A stretch of DNA of 64,000 bases from Rothia nasimurium (lineage in GTDB: Bacteria; Actinomycetota; Actinomycetes; Actinomycetales; Micrococcaceae): positions 1 through 64,000 of the forward strand of contig NZ_SPQC01000002.1 in the NCBI RefSeq assembly GCF_004569295.1, written 5' to 3'. Positions within the stretch are counted from its first letter, which is position 1. Each line of letters opens with the position of its first letter. This document shows positions 51,961 through 61,258 of the stretch, piece by piece. The notes beneath the pieces were generated by a model. The model was not told the DNA's origin. It searched no databases and saw nothing but the letters and a program-made list of their open reading frames with translations. Both the position numbers and the translations under genes were made by a program.

Positions 51961-52986
51961 TTAGGGGAGCATAACAACCTGGGCCGCGTAGGCCAGACCC
52001 GCGCCGAAACCAATCTGCAGGGCAAACTTGCCAGAGAGGTCGGGGTTGTCCTGGAGCAGCTGGTGGGCAGCTAGCGGAACAGAGGCAGCAGAGGTGTTAC
52101 CTGAACACTCGATATCGCGGGCCACCACAACGCTCTCGGGTAGCTTCAGGGTTTTCACCATCTGGTCGATAATGCGCATGTTGGCTTGGTGGGTCACCAG
52201 CGCTCCCAGGTCATCTGCGGTAATTCCGGCAGCATCAAGAGCCTTCTGAGCGACCTTAGCCATCTCCCAGACAGCCCAACGGAAGACCGTCTGACCGTCC
52301 TGGCGCAGGGTCGGCCAAAGCTTCTCGCCCTCCTGTACCGGGTTAGCCACAAAATCACGGTTGCGGATATCAAGCATGGAATGGGTCATGCCCACAGCGC
52401 CCCAGCGCTCGCCGTCCGAACCCCAGATAGTGGGGCCAATGCCGGGATCATCGGAAGCACCTACGACCGCCGCACCAGCACCGTCACCGAGCAGGAAGGA
52501 AATGGTGCGTTCGGTGTTGTCGATGAAGTCTGAGAGCTTTTCAACGCCGATGACCAGAACCTTCTGGGCGGTGCCGGAGCGCACCAGGGCGTCCGCCTGG
52601 GCAATGCCGTAGCAGAAGCCTGCACAGGCTGCCGAAATATCGTAAGCGGGCGCCTTGGAACCCACAGCTTCAGCTACCAGGGTCGCGAGGGCGGGGGTTG
52701 CGTAGGGGTGGGAGATAGTGGCGACGATGACGGCATCCAGCTCTTCACCTTGCACGCCTGAGGTGGCCAGAGCGTCCTGTGCAGCTCCTACTGCAAGGTC
52801 TGTTACAGAGATCTTTTCTGAGGCACGGTGGCGGGTCTTAATGCCGGTGCGCTGAACGATCCATTCATCTGAGGAGTCAATCGGGCCGGCAATATCGTCG
52901 TTGGTGACGATTAGGTCGGGGCGGGCAGCTCCGTAGCCCAGAATGCGGGAGTAGCGGTTGGGCTCAACCTGCTTGAGAGTAGGCAT
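51961..52986 (-). CDS. fabH: 3-oxoacyl-ACP synthase III
   Basis: 341 residues. Starts fatty-acid synthesis by condensing acyl-CoA with malonyl-ACP. Cys in ISAACAGFCYGIAQAD (about 125), His in LVTHQANMRIIDQM (about 265) and Asn in ECSGNTSAASVPLA (about 295) make the active site; SRILGYGAARP and GIKTRHRA are family-typical. AAAGGAC lies before the ATG. It follows fabD by 23 bases. Unlike oleA, it lies with FASII genes. Confidence 0.96.
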   Translation of the reverse strand: MPTLKQVEPNRYSRILGYGAARPDLIVTNDDIAGPIDSSDEWIVQRTGIKTRHRASEKISVTDLAVGAAQDALATSGVQGEELDAVIVATISHPYATPALATLVAEAVGSKAPAYDISAACAGFCYGIAQADALVRSGTAQKVLVIGVEKLSDFIDNTERTISFLLGDGAGAAVVGASDDPGIGPTIWGSDGERWGAVGMTHSMLDIRNRDFVANPVQEGEKLWPTLRQDGQTVFRWAVWEMAKVAQKALDAAGITADDLGALVTHQANMRIIDQMVKTLKLPESVVVARDIECSGNTSAASVPLAAHQLLQDNPDLSGKFALQIGFGAGLAYAAQVVMLP

Positions 52987-53009
52987 CGTGAAGTCCTTTC
53001 GGGAAAACT

Positions 53010-53921
53010 TTAGGCCTGGAGAGCCCGGGCTAGGGCTACAAGGTCATTAGGGGTGTTGATGGCGGACGCCGGTGTGCCGCGCATACCGCGCTTGGCCAGG
53101 CCCACGAGGGTACCGGCGGGAGCAACCTCAACCAGGCGGGTAACTTCCCGCTCCGCGAGGGTTGCCATGCACAGGTCCCAGCGGACGGGGCGGGTCACCT
53201 GGGTAACCAGCGATTCAAGGGCCGCTGCCCCCGTGGCAACGGGCTGGCCATCGAAGTTTGAGAGCAGCTGCGCAGTCGGTTCTGCGGGGGAGAGGCCTGC
53301 CGCAAAGTCTGCTAAGGGCCCCTGGGCTGCTGCCATGTAGTCGGTATGGAAGGCACCGGCTACCTTCAGCGGAATCACGCGGGTCTTGGCGGGCGGGTTC
53401 TCGGCGAAAGCTGCAAGAGCGTCGAGGGAACCCGCGGCTACAATCTGTCCGCCGCCGTTCGAGTTAGCGGCGGTGAGGTTGGCTTCGGCGATAGCGGCGC
53501 GGACGTCGTCCTCAACTCCGCCGAGCACGGCGGCCATGCCGGTGGGGATAGCGGCAGCTGCCTGAGCCATGCTATCGGCACGCACCTTGATAAACCGCAT
53601 GGCGTCCTCTTCTGTGAGCACACCTGCTAGGGCTGAAGCGGTAATTTCACCTACCGAGTGACCGGCAAAGACAAGCTTCTGGCCCTCTAGGGTCTTCTGG
53701 GCTAGGCGACCGGTGACAAGACCAGCTGCCACAATCAGGGGCTGGGCAACAGCGGTGTCCTTGATGGTTTCCTCATCGGCCTCGGTGCCGTAATGAACCA
53801 GGTCAAGTTCTACAGCCTCAGAGAGCCGCTCGAGGTGGGGGCGTACCTCGTCGACGTCTAACCAGTTTGAGAGGAACCCGGGCTTCTGCGACCCCTGGCC
53901 GGGGCACACCAGTGCTATCAC
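53010..53921 (-). CDS. fabD: Malonyl-CoA:ACP transacylase
   Basis: 303 residues from GTG 53921 with AAGGCGG upstream. Loads malonate onto ACP. MIALVCPGQGSQKPGF at the start, the nucleophile motif VFAGHSVGEITASA (Ser near 90), Arg in KVRADSMAQA, and His in KVAGAFHTDYM complete the site. First gene of the FASII set. The PucR-type regulator gene (fasR), usually between aceE and fabD in relatives, is missing here. Confidence 0.96.
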   Translation of the reverse strand: MIALVCPGQGSQKPGFLSNWLDVDEVRPHLERLSEAVELDLVHYGTEADEETIKDTAVAQPLIVAAGLVTGRLAQKTLEGQKLVFAGHSVGEITASALAGVLTEEDAMRFIKVRADSMAQAAAAIPTGMAAVLGGVEDDVRAAIAEANLTAANSNGGGQIVAAGSLDALAAFAENPPAKTRVIPLKVAGAFHTDYMAAAQGPLADFAAGLSPAEPTAQLLSNFDGQPVATGAAALESLVTQVTRPVRWDLCMATLAEREVTRLVEVAPAGTLVGLAKRGMRGTPASAINTPNDLVALARALQA

Positions 53922-53952
53922 GCGTAACCGCCTTGAAAATAGAGTTTGAGAC

Positions 53953-53973
53953 CTAGAACTTGAAAGTTTCTAG
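53953..53973. promoter_or_regulatory. Imperfect palindrome upstream of fabD
   Basis: CTAGAACTT (53953-53961) mirrors AAGTTTCTAG with one extra base. It is 32 bases before the fabD start and overlaps a possible minus-strand promoter (TTCAAG, 17 bases, TATTTT). It could be a regulator site for fatty-acid synthesis. The rest of 53974-54129 shows nothing clear. Confidence 0.4.
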
Positions 53974-54129
53974 CGCTTTGTTCAAATAACTATCCTACTC
54001 CTGTTAGCAGGCCAGCTGGGACGGCACAGCTGTTCAATCTCAAAACCCAAGAAAACTCACAGCTAAGGGCTTCGGCCCAAGAAAGCTAGAGGGTAAGACC
54101 GACTAGGCCAAGGACTGCCCAGAACAAAA

Positions 54130-54158
54130 GCGGCCCCCACGATAATCGTGGGGGCCGC
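54130..54158 (-). terminator. Terminator of aceE
   Basis: GCGGCCCCCACGAT (54130-54143) and 54145-54158 form a perfect 14-bp stem; on the minus strand TTTTGTTC follows. Confidence 0.92.
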
Positions 54159-54218
54159 CCTTACACTCAGCGCGAATCTAGGACTCGCTGTGAGCTAGGA
54201 ACTTGTCAGCACAGGGGC

Positions 54219-56960
54219 TTAGGCGTCGCCACCGGCGGTACCTGAGGTGCCTGCATTGATGTTGTTCAGGTCGTACTTCTCGAAGGCCTTAGCAGGTGCG
54301 TCGGCGGGGACTTCGCCTCGCTTAGCCAGCATCTGCAGGGTACGGACGACGATGGACTCGGCGTCAATCTTGAAGAAGCGGCGGGCACCGGCGCGGGTGT
54401 CTGAGAAGCCGAAGCCGTCTGCACCCAGGGTTGCGAATTCGTTGGGAACGAACTGGCGGATGCCGTCCATCAGGTCGGTCTGGTAGTCAGACACGGCAAC
54501 GATGGGACCGGTTGCACCCTCAAGCTGCTGGGCAACGAAGGGGGTGCGAGGGGCGGCGGACGGGTTGGTCAGCAGCTCGCGCTCGGCAGCGAGGCCGTCG
54601 CGGCGCAGGTTGGTCCATGAGGTAACTGACCAGACGTCTGCTGAGACGCCCCAGTCCTCGGCCAGAATCTGCTGTGCCTTTTCAGCCCAGGGAACTGCAA
54701 CGCCTGAGGCCAGAAGCTGGGCGCGGGGGCCGTCATCCTTTGCCTCGTGCAGACGGTAGATACCGCCGAGCAGGCCGTCAATATCGAGGTTCTCGGGTTC
54801 AGCGGGGTGCTGAATGGGCTCGTTGTAGACGGTGATGTAGTACATGACGTTGTGGTCTTCGTTCTTGTCACCGTACATGTGCTCGATACCGCGCTTGACG
54901 ATGTGGCCGATTTCGTAACCGTAGGCAGGGTCGTAGTGGATCACTGCCGGGTGGGTGCCAGCCAGAATCGGTGAGTGGCCGTCTGCGTGCTGCAGGCCTT
55001 CACCGGTAAGGGTGGTGCGGCCGGCAGTTGCGCCCATGATGAAGCCGCGGGTCAGCTGGTCAGCTGCTGCCCAGAAGGCATCGCCGGTGCGCTGGAAACC
55101 GAACATCGAGTAGAAGATGTAGACGGGAATCATGGGTTCGCCGTGGGTGTCGTAGGAGGAGCCTACGGCGGTGAAGGCAGCGGTACCGCCAGCCTCGTTG
55201 ATGCCTACGTGAATAATCTTGCCCTCGGGTGATTCCTTATAGGCCAGCATGAGTTCACGGTCAACAGCCAAGTAGTTCTGGCCATTGGGGTTGTAAATCT
55301 TGGCGGTGGGGAAGTAGGAGTCCATGCCGAAGGTTCGAGCCTCATCGGGGATGATGGGCACGATGCGGTGGCCGAAGTCCTTCTCACGCATGAGGTCCTT
55401 GAGCAGACGCACGAAAGTCATGGTGGTAGCAGCCATCTGCTTACCGGTGCCCTTGAGTGCACCCTTGTAGGCCTTATCTGAGGGCAGGGTAATCTTGGGC
55501 TGGATGTTCTTGCGGGAGGGGACGAAGCCGCCCAGTTCCTCACGGCGGGCCATGAGGTACTTGTACTCTTCGGAGTCCTTACCGGGGTGGTAGTAGGGTG
55601 GGTTGTAGAGGTCCTTCTCCAGCTCTTCGTCAGAAATGGGGATTCGCAGGTGATCGCGGAACTGCTTCAGGTCTTCCATTGACAGCTTCTTCATCTGGTG
55701 GGTGGCGTTGCGGGCCTCGAAGGAGGCACCCAGGCCGTAACCCTTAACAGACTGAGCAAGAACCACGGTGGGCTGACCCTTGTGCTCAACAGCTGCCTTG
55801 AAGGCTGAGTAGACCTTGTGGTAGTCGTGAGCACCGCGCTTCATGGCCCAGATTTCGTCGTCGGTCATGTCCGCAACGAGTTCCTTGGTCTCAGGGGTCT
55901 GGCCGAAGAAGTGCTCGCGGATGAAGCCGCCGGACTCAGCCTTGTAGGTCTGGTAGTCACCGTCGCGGGTCTCGTTCATGATGCGGACGAGCTTGCCGGA
56001 CTTGTCCTTCTCGAGCAGGGAGTCCCATTCACGGCCCCAGAGGACCTTGATGACGTTCCAGCCTGCACCACGGAAGAAAGCTTCAAGTTCCTGAACGATC
56101 TTGCCGTTACCGCGAACGGGGCCGTCCAGGCGCTGCAGGTTGCAGTTGACCACGAAGGTCAGGTTATCGAGCTTGTCGTTGGCAGCCAGCTGCAGGGCGC
56201 CGCGTGACTCGGGTTCGTCCATTTCGCCGTCACCCAGGAAGGCCCAGACGTGCTGGTCTGAGGTGTCCTTGATGCCGCGGTTGTGCAGGTACTTGTTGAA
56301 CTGTGCCTGGTGGATGGCGTTCAGGGGACCAAGGCCCATGGAAACCGTGGGGAACTGCCAGAAGTCAGGCAGGTTACGGGGGTGGGGGTAGGAGGGCAGG
56401 TGGGTGCCCTGCTTGGTCTTTTCCTGACGGAAGCCGTCGAGCTGCTCTTCGGTAATGCGGCCTTCGAGGAAGGCGCGTGCGTAGTTACCGGGAGATGAGT
56501 GGCCCTGGAAGAAAATCTGGTCGCCGCCACCGGGGTGGTTGCGGCCGCGGAAGAAGTGGTTGAAACCTACTTCGTAGAGGGTAGCTACGCCCGCGTAGGA
56601 GGAGATGTGGCCGCCTACGCCAATGGTAGCTTTCTGGGCACGCTGAACCATCATGGCAGCGTTCCAACGCAGCATAGCGCGGTAGCGACGTTCAATCTGC
56701 TCGTCGCCGGGGTATTCGGGTTCCTGGTCGACAGGAATGGTGTTGACGTAGTCAGTGGTGGTCACCATGGGTACGGTGATCGACTTCTGGCCTGCGCGCT
56801 GCATGAGTGAGCGCACGATGAACTGTGCACGTTCGGTGCCGTGAGCTTCGACCAGGTCGTCGAAGGACTCAATCCACTCGCTGGTCTCTTCGGGATCAAT
56901 GTCGGTGAAGCTGTTGGTCAGTGCACTCAAAACGTGATCGTTCGTTTCTGAGGGTCCCAC
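54219..56960 (-). CDS. aceE: Pyruvate dehydrogenase E1 component, homodimeric
   Basis: 913 residues from GTG 56960 (GAGAGG upstream). Decarboxylates pyruvate with thiamine diphosphate as part of the complex making acetyl-CoA. The TPP motif is [23 protein letters not shown] near 240-280; [22 protein letters not shown] is near 115-137; [21 protein letters not shown] lies in the C-terminal half. Length and motifs match the E. coli-type single-chain E1. It supplies acetyl-CoA to the fab genes downstream. Confidence 0.97.
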   Translation of the reverse strand: MGPSETNDHVLSALTNSFTDIDPEETSEWIESFDDLVEAHGTERAQFIVRSLMQRAGQKSITVPMVTTTDYVNTIPVDQEPEYPGDEQIERRYRAMLRWNAAMMVQRAQKATIGVGGHISSYAGVATLYEVGFNHFFRGRNHPGGGDQIFFQGHSSPGNYARAFLEGRITEEQLDGFRQEKTKQGTHLPSYPHPRNLPDFWQFPTVSMGLGPLNAIHQAQFNKYLHNRGIKDTSDQHVWAFLGDGEMDEPESRGALQLAANDKLDNLTFVVNCNLQRLDGPVRGNGKIVQELEAFFRGAGWNVIKVLWGREWDSLLEKDKSGKLVRIMNETRDGDYQTYKAESGGFIREHFFGQTPETKELVADMTDDEIWAMKRGAHDYHKVYSAFKAAVEHKGQPTVVLAQSVKGYGLGASFEARNATHQMKKLSMEDLKQFRDHLRIPISDEELEKDLYNPPYYHPGKDSEEYKYLMARREELGGFVPSRKNIQPKITLPSDKAYKGALKGTGKQMAATTMTFVRLLKDLMREKDFGHRIVPIIPDEARTFGMDSYFPTAKIYNPNGQNYLAVDRELMLAYKESPEGKIIHVGINEAGGTAAFTAVGSSYDTHGEPMIPVYIFYSMFGFQRTGDAFWAAADQLTRGFIMGATAGRTTLTGEGLQHADGHSPILAGTHPAVIHYDPAYGYEIGHIVKRGIEHMYGDKNEDHNVMYYITVYNEPIQHPAEPENLDIDGLLGGIYRLHEAKDDGPRAQLLASGVAVPWAEKAQQILAEDWGVSADVWSVTSWTNLRRDGLAAERELLTNPSAAPRTPFVAQQLEGATGPIVAVSDYQTDLMDGIRQFVPNEFATLGADGFGFSDTRAGARRFFKIDAESIVVRTLQMLAKRGEVPADAPAKAFEKYDLNNINAGTSGTAGGDA

Positions 56961-57340
56961 TAGTCAACCTCTCTTTGTTGTAGGGGTACATGTTCACCTG
57001 CAGCAACGTGTGTGCCCGGTGAGCCTTGGATGTATGCCTCGCGCGGCCGGTGGGCAGGCGCTAAGACAACTTCTCTTCTATGTTGTCACAAATTGCAGGT
57101 TTTAAGGTTGTGGTTTCAAGGGTTTGGGGGTGTGAATTAGCCGTCACTTGCCCCTTCTTTTTCTGAGGGTGAAATTAGCTGACCTGTTTTGGTCGTGTTC
57201 TGTTGATTTGGGGCCTTGAAGCGTGTTCAGTAGGAACTATGAGCATGCCTGAGTTCGCTCAGCAAAGGGGTGGAAGGCAGGTATGCGGGGTCTGTGGTAT
57301 GGCAGCCCGTCACTTTCTTATGATTCTTTGGAGGACATAC
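56961..57340. promoter_or_regulatory. 380-base divergent region between aceE and the DUF3052 gene
   Basis: No gene. GACAAC (57065-57070) and GTTGTC (57082-57087) are inverted arms 11 bases apart and could be an operator for aceE. For the other strand, a weak promoter such as TTGAAG, 16 bases, TATGAG ends near 57244. The in-frame codons from 57203 to 57340 show no family similarity and are taken as leader. Confidence 0.4.
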
Positions 57341-57757
57341 GTGAGCGCCACCGGTGCTACTAAAGAGACTGTTGGTCAGAAGCTGGGCCTGCCCGCTGGC
57401 AGCCTGATGCAGGAGTTTGGCTACGATGAGGACGTCGACTTCGACTTGCGCGATGCCCTAGAGGATTTTCTGGGTACGGAGCTGCTGGATGAAGACGACC
57501 AGGAAGTTGTTGATGGTATCTTGCTGTGGTGGCGCGCTGAGGACGGCGATTTGGTCGACGGGCTCATGGATGTACTAGCAACTCTCGATGATGGGGGAGT
57601 TGTATGGCTTCTGGCTCCAAAAAATGGTCGTGAAGGGCACATTCCACCGGTGGAGATTCAAGAAGCTGCCCCGCTGGCGGGCCTACACGTGACTACAACT
57701 GAGTCTCTCGCTCAAGACTGGGCTGCTTTCCGCCTGGTGATGAAGCAGGGGAAATAG
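57341..57757 (+). CDS. DUF3052 family protein
   Basis: 138 residues from GTG 57341, 7-8 bases after GGAGG. It matches the actinobacterial DUF3052 family: VGQKLGLPAGSLMQEFGYDEDVDFDLRDALE, VDGILLWWRAEDGDLVDGLMD, and WLLAPKNGREGHIPPVEIQEAA. The function is unknown; it is typically beside aceE and divergent from it. Acidic and soluble. Confidence 0.88.
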   Translation: MSATGATKETVGQKLGLPAGSLMQEFGYDEDVDFDLRDALEDFLGTELLDEDDQEVVDGILLWWRAEDGDLVDGLMDVLATLDDGGVVWLLAPKNGREGHIPPVEIQEAAPLAGLHVTTTESLAQDWAAFRLVMKQGK

Positions 57758-57763
57758 GCATGA

Positions 57764-57798
57764 GGGTCTTCTGTCTGGTTAGACAGGAGGCCCTTTTT
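57764..57798 (+). terminator. Terminator after DUF3052
   Basis: GGGTCTTCTGTCT (57764-57776) pairs with 57781-57793 including G-U pairs; TTTTT follows. Confidence 0.85.
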
Positions 57799-57882
57799 GG
57801 TAGATTCTGGCCCTGAAAGAAGGTGGTGTGGAAAAAAGTTAATAATTTTTTTGAGAAAAATATAACACCATGTCAAAAAGGT

Positions 57883-57920
57883 ATTTTCTGATTCTTGTCT
57901 GCTTGAAACAGTCAGAAAAT
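57883..57920. repeat. AT-rich inverted repeat upstream of tRNA-Val
   Basis: ATTTTCTGA (57883-57891) and TCAGAAAAT (57912-57920) are perfect arms 20 bases apart in a strongly AT-rich stretch (57830-57925). The tRNA promoter (TTGCGC, 17 bases, TAGAGT near 57955-57985) lies just downstream. It might be an operator, an upstream activating region or a foreign remnant. Confidence 0.45.
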
Positions 57921-58021
57921 AGGCCGCTTTTGCGCTCCGAAGGGGGTTTTCGATTTGCGCGACTGTTTTGACCTGCGTAGAGTATTACATGTCGCCGCGA
58001 GAGATAACGCGGAAGACGCAA

Positions 58022-58094
58022 GGGTCTTTAGCTCAGCTGGTAGAGCGCCACGTTTACACCGTGGATGTCATCGGTTCGATCCCGGTAGGACCCA
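58022..58094 (+). tRNA. tRNA-Val (anticodon TAC)
   Basis: The cloverleaf fits: acceptor GGGTCTT (58022-58028) pairs with AGGACCC (58087-58093), D-loop AGCTCAGCTGGTAGAGC, anticodon stem CCACG/CGTGG with loop TTTACAC, so anticodon TAC reads GTA/GTG valine codons; the T arm is CGGTTCGATCCCG-like. The discriminator is A; CCA is not encoded and would be added. Confidence 0.95.
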
Positions 58095-58099
58095 CAAGT

Positions 58100-58127
58100 A
58101 AGCCCCACACCAAGGTGTGGGGCTTTT
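58100..58127. terminator. Terminator after tRNA-Val
   Basis: AAGCCCCACACC and GGTGTGGGGCTT form a 12-bp perfect stem followed by TTTTT. Confidence 0.92.
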
Positions 58128-58286
58128 TGAATTCTACTACTCTTGTAGTCAGGTTGGGGAGAGCTGTGGGTGTATGTGTGGGCGTCTTGCCAAGGTAAAT
58201 AGAACCCCAGCAGAAGGTGTCGATAGGTAAACTAGAAACTTCAGTTTTACCACGCACACACATAAACTCTAGAGGAGAAACCTATC

Positions 58287-58514
58287 TTGACTACCTCACG
58301 CCGCACCCTGCTGCAGAGCACCGCAGGGGCTGCACCTGCCGTCCTAGCCACTGCTGCTATCCCTGCTTATGCAGTATCAATTCCCTCCGTGGTAGCCCAC
58401 GGCTCCACCACCGAAGTCACCCTGGAAAACACCGTCTCCGGTGCAAGCGGTAGCGTCAGCGGCTCTGCAGCAACAGCATCCACCGTCAGCCCCGCTGCTA
58501 TCAGCGTCCGCTAA
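58287..58514 (+). CDS. Small exported protein with Tat-like signal
   Basis: 75 residues from TTG 58287, 9 bases after AGAGGAG. TSRRTLLQSTAGAAPAVLA has the twin Arg followed by a hydrophobic stretch, with a cleavage site after AYA (about residue 29). The mature part would be only ~46 residues, rich in Ser, Ala, Thr and Val, without Cys. I do not recognise a family. It may be a remnant of a larger Tat substrate, but start, ribosome binding site and signal are all intact. Confidence 0.62.
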   Translation: MTTSRRTLLQSTAGAAPAVLATAAIPAYAVSIPSVVAHGSTTEVTLENTVSGASGSVSGSAATASTVSPAAISVR

Positions 58515-58540
58515 CCACAAAAACACTCACAGCAACCCCG

Positions 58541-58726
58541 ATGAACCGAAATTTTAAGCCCCGCAATTTCACAGCAGTCTTCCTCTCAGTTGTCTGGCTC
58601 CTGATATCGATTTTCTTTATCACTCAGGGGGCTATGGTGACCCTCTGGTCGATTTTCGCATGCGTGGCTCTGGTCATCGGGGTTGCTGCCCTGTGGGTGC
58701 TCTTCACCGACACCTACGACTCCTAA
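58541..58726 (+). CDS. Small membrane protein, two predicted helices
   Basis: 61 residues. MNRNFKPRNF is followed by helix 1 (AVFLSVVWLLISIFFITQGA) and helix 2 (LWSIFACVALVIGVAALWVLF), then TDTYDS. Unrecognised. It starts 26 bases after the small Tat protein and may be co-transcribed with it; no clear ribosome binding site is seen. Confidence 0.55.
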   Translation: MNRNFKPRNFTAVFLSVVWLLISIFFITQGAMVTLWSIFACVALVIGVAALWVLFTDTYDS

Positions 58727-58817
58727 CAAAACCCTGCGCCTCTGTAGTTAGCCTCCCAGAATGTGAGAGTTTGCTTCGTCTCACCCAGCCCTGAAGCATA
58801 AATAGAGCAGACCAGCG

Positions 58818-58830
58818 TAGTCTTAAGACA
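58818..58830 (+). promoter_or_regulatory. Candidate -10 of a leaderless gnd transcript
   Basis: TAGTCT (58818-58823) lies 6 bases before the gnd ATG at 58830, with TAAGAC between and no Shine-Dalgarno. Confidence 0.5.
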
Positions 58831-60308
58831 TGACTGAAAACAATACTGCTCGTAAGGCACAAATTGGTGTAACCGGCCTGGCTGTCATGGGTGCAAACCT
58901 GGCCCGCAACCTGGCCCGCAACGGCTACACCGTAGCCCTGCACAACCGCTCCGTTGAAAAAACCGATGCCCTGCTCGAAGCCCACGGCGATGAAGGCGAC
59001 TTCATCCGCACCGAGACCCTGCAGGAACTGGTTGACTCTCTTGAAGCTCCCCGCCGCATCCTGATTATGGTGAAGGCCGGTGGCCCCGTCGATGCCGTCA
59101 TTGAGCAGCTCGAACCCCTGCTCGATGAAGGTGACGTCATCATCGACGGCGGTAACTCCCACTTCCCTGACACCATCCGCCGCGAGCGTGCCCTGGCCGA
59201 AAAGGGCCTGCACTTCGTCGGTATCGGTGTCTCCGGTGGTGAAGAAGGCGCCCTCAACGGTCCCTCCATCATGCCCGGTGGCTCCGCTAAGTCCTACGAA
59301 TCCCTCGGCCCTCTGCTCGAAAAAATCTCCGCTAAGGCCCCCAACGGCGACCCCTGCTGTGCCTGGATCTCAACCGACGGTGCTGGCCACTTCGTCAAGA
59401 TGGTCCACAACGGCATCGAGTACGCTGACATGCAGGTTATCGGCGAAGCCTACGACCTGCTCCGCACCGTTGCAGGTCTAGAACCCGCTGCCCAGGCAGA
59501 AATCTTCAAGCAGTGGAACACCACCGACCTCAACTCCTACCTCATCGAAATCACCGCTGAGATTCTGGCCCAGGTCGATGCTAAGACCGGCAAGCCCCTG
59601 GTCGACGTTATCGTCGATGAGGCCGGCCAGAAGGGCACCGGCCGCTGGACCGTCCAGGCCGCTCTTGACCTGGGCGCCCCCGTCTCCGGTATTGCAGAGT
59701 CAGTATTTGCCCGTGCCCTGTCTTCTAGCAACTCTGATGCCCGCAAGCAGGCCCAGGAAGAGCTACCCGCAGGCCTGATTGCGACCACCGCCGTTGCTAA
59801 CGGCGACGAAGAGTTTATTGAGGATGTCCGCAAGGCCCTGTTTGCCTCCAAGCTGGTTTCCTACGCCCAGGGTCTCGACATGCTGGCTAAAGCCGGCGAT
59901 GAGTACGGCTGGGACCTCAAGCTCGACGTCATTGCCGGTCTCTGGCGTGCAGGCTGCATCATCCGTGCAGAACTACTGGGTGAAATCATGAACGCCTACA
60001 AGGACGAGACCCCCGCCAACATGCTGCTGGCCCCCGGCTTCAAGAAGCTCATGGAAGAACTCGTTCCCTCCTGGCGTCGCGTGGTTGCTAAGGCAACCGC
60101 CGAGGGCGTGCCCGTCCCTGTCTTCGCGTCCTCCCTGAGCTACTACGACGGTCTGCGCCGCAAGCGCCTACCCGCTGCCCTGATTCAGGGGCAGCGTGAC
60201 TTCTTCGGCGCTCACACCTACGGCCGAATCGATTCTGAGGGCATGTGGCACACCGAGTGGAGCGGCGACCGCAGCGAAATCAACGCTGAACACTCCCACA
60301 CCCACTAG
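58830..60308 (+). CDS. gnd: 6-phosphogluconate dehydrogenase, decarboxylating
   Basis: 492 residues. Oxidises 6-phosphogluconate to ribulose-5-phosphate and CO2 with NADP, in the pentose phosphate pathway. Rossmann motif GVTGLAVMGANLARNLARNGY at the start, IDGGNSHFPDT near 110, the substrate motif GVSGGEEGALNGPSIMPGG, HFVKMVHNGIEYADMQ with catalytic Lys, and the C-terminal AHTYGRID tail. Full length, high-expression codon use. Confidence 0.97.
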   Translation: MTENNTARKAQIGVTGLAVMGANLARNLARNGYTVALHNRSVEKTDALLEAHGDEGDFIRTETLQELVDSLEAPRRILIMVKAGGPVDAVIEQLEPLLDEGDVIIDGGNSHFPDTIRRERALAEKGLHFVGIGVSGGEEGALNGPSIMPGGSAKSYESLGPLLEKISAKAPNGDPCCAWISTDGAGHFVKMVHNGIEYADMQVIGEAYDLLRTVAGLEPAAQAEIFKQWNTTDLNSYLIEITAEILAQVDAKTGKPLVDVIVDEAGQKGTGRWTVQAALDLGAPVSGIAESVFARALSSSNSDARKQAQEELPAGLIATTAVANGDEEFIEDVRKALFASKLVSYAQGLDMLAKAGDEYGWDLKLDVIAGLWRAGCIIRAELLGEIMNAYKDETPANMLLAPGFKKLMEELVPSWRRVVAKATAEGVPVPVFASSLSYYDGLRRKRLPAALIQGQRDFFGAHTYGRIDSEGMWHTEWSGDRSEINAEHSHTH

Positions 60309-60324
60309 GCCCTACGCCTAGCAT

Positions 60325-60377
60325 CGATATAAATCTGTGCCCTGACGCTTCGTCGCTCAGGGCACAGATTTATATCG
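60325..60377. terminator. Long AT-rich hairpin after gnd
   Basis: CGATATAAATCTGTGCCCTGA (two arms of 21 bp, 60325-60345 and 60357-60377) are perfectly complementary around an 11-base loop. It ends 23 bases before the glycosyltransferase start and may end gnd transcripts or mark the edge of an inserted segment. Confidence 0.85.
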
Positions 60378-60400
60378 CATCAAAGAGATGAAGGAATGAG

Positions 60401-61258
60401 ATGTCGTTACGTTCAAAGATGAAGAAAGTACTCATCGGAGATCAGGGGAATAAACTTACTACATTCGGTTATGGCCTGGTTGTAGGCACTATCGTAAAGT
60501 ATTACAGCCTCACTGCCCGCTACGCTCTTCGTAAAGAGACTCCCATCAGCTCGGATTTTAACGAGAACGTGACCTTTGCGGTAAAGACTTTCTTACGCCC
60601 TAAAACCATGAACCGTTGCCTTTCCGGCATTCGACAGACAACGTTTACCGGGCGCGTAGTTGTAGCTGATGATTCTGAAAAGCACTGGTCAACTAGGGAC
60701 TCCGCGGTTCAGGTCGTAAAGCTGCCCTTTAACGTGGGCATTTCACGAGGCCGAAATGCGGCTCTAGAGCAGGTAAACACCAAATATGTTCTATTTACCG
60801 ATGACGATACTGTCCATACTCGTGCGAGCAATTGGCAGAAAGCCTATGAGTATTTAGAAGCCCACCCTGATGTGGATGCAGTCGCCTGTACCCTGATTGA
60901 GGTTCCCACCTTCCGCACCCATATCTACGGTTCAAAAGCGGATACCCTGTACGCTAAATCAGCTGACCCCGTATACGAACCCGGGCAGCTGGTTCACGGG
61001 CTTCCTTTCCGGCTAATGACCTCCAATGACTTCTTAGCGCGCACTGAGTCAATTCGTTCTATTGGGGGCTGGGACGACAATCTTAGGCTTAACGAACACA
61101 GAGATTTTTTCTCTCGTGCCAGTGGAAAGCTCGTATTCGTTCAGGACCCCGAAGTCTTTGCTTTCCACGCGCGTACCCCCTGGAATAAGAAATACCAGAA
61201 GTATCGTCACGATAACGTTGTATCTCGAAGTTTAATCACCCAAAAATGGGGAGAATAA
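60401..61258 (+). CDS. Family 2 glycosyltransferase, low GC, likely acquired
   Basis: 285 residues from ATG 60401 with AAGGAA upstream. The GT-A fold shows VVVADDSEKHW, VGISRGRNAALEQVNTKYVLFTDDDTV (DDD motif) and LNEHRDFFSRASG, a pattern seen in GalNAc-transferase-like GT2 enzymes. No membrane helix is evident. Target is probably a surface polysaccharide. GC is clearly lower than in gnd and cysE, suggesting horizontal transfer. A strong bidirectional terminator separates it from cysE. Confidence 0.86.
   Translation: MSLRSKMKKVLIGDQGNKLTTFGYGLVVGTIVKYYSLTARYALRKETPISSDFNENVTFAVKTFLRPKTMNRCLSGIRQTTFTGRVVVADDSEKHWSTRDSAVQVVKLPFNVGISRGRNAALEQVNTKYVLFTDDDTVHTRASNWQKAYEYLEAHPDVDAVACTLIEVPTFRTHIYGSKADTLYAKSADPVYEPGQLVHGLPFRLMTSNDFLARTESIRSIGGWDDNLRLNEHRDFFSRASGKLVFVQDPEVFAFHARTPWNKKYQKYRHDNVVSRSLITQKWGE

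Noticed and set aside
57839-58021. 60-residue minus-strand open frame upstream of tRNA-Val
   Set aside because: Lies in the AT-rich promoter block; no ribosome binding site and no recognised pattern.
58054-58263. 69-residue minus-strand open frame over tRNA-Val
   Set aside because: Its GPTGIEPMTSTV end is the usual false translation of a tRNA gene.
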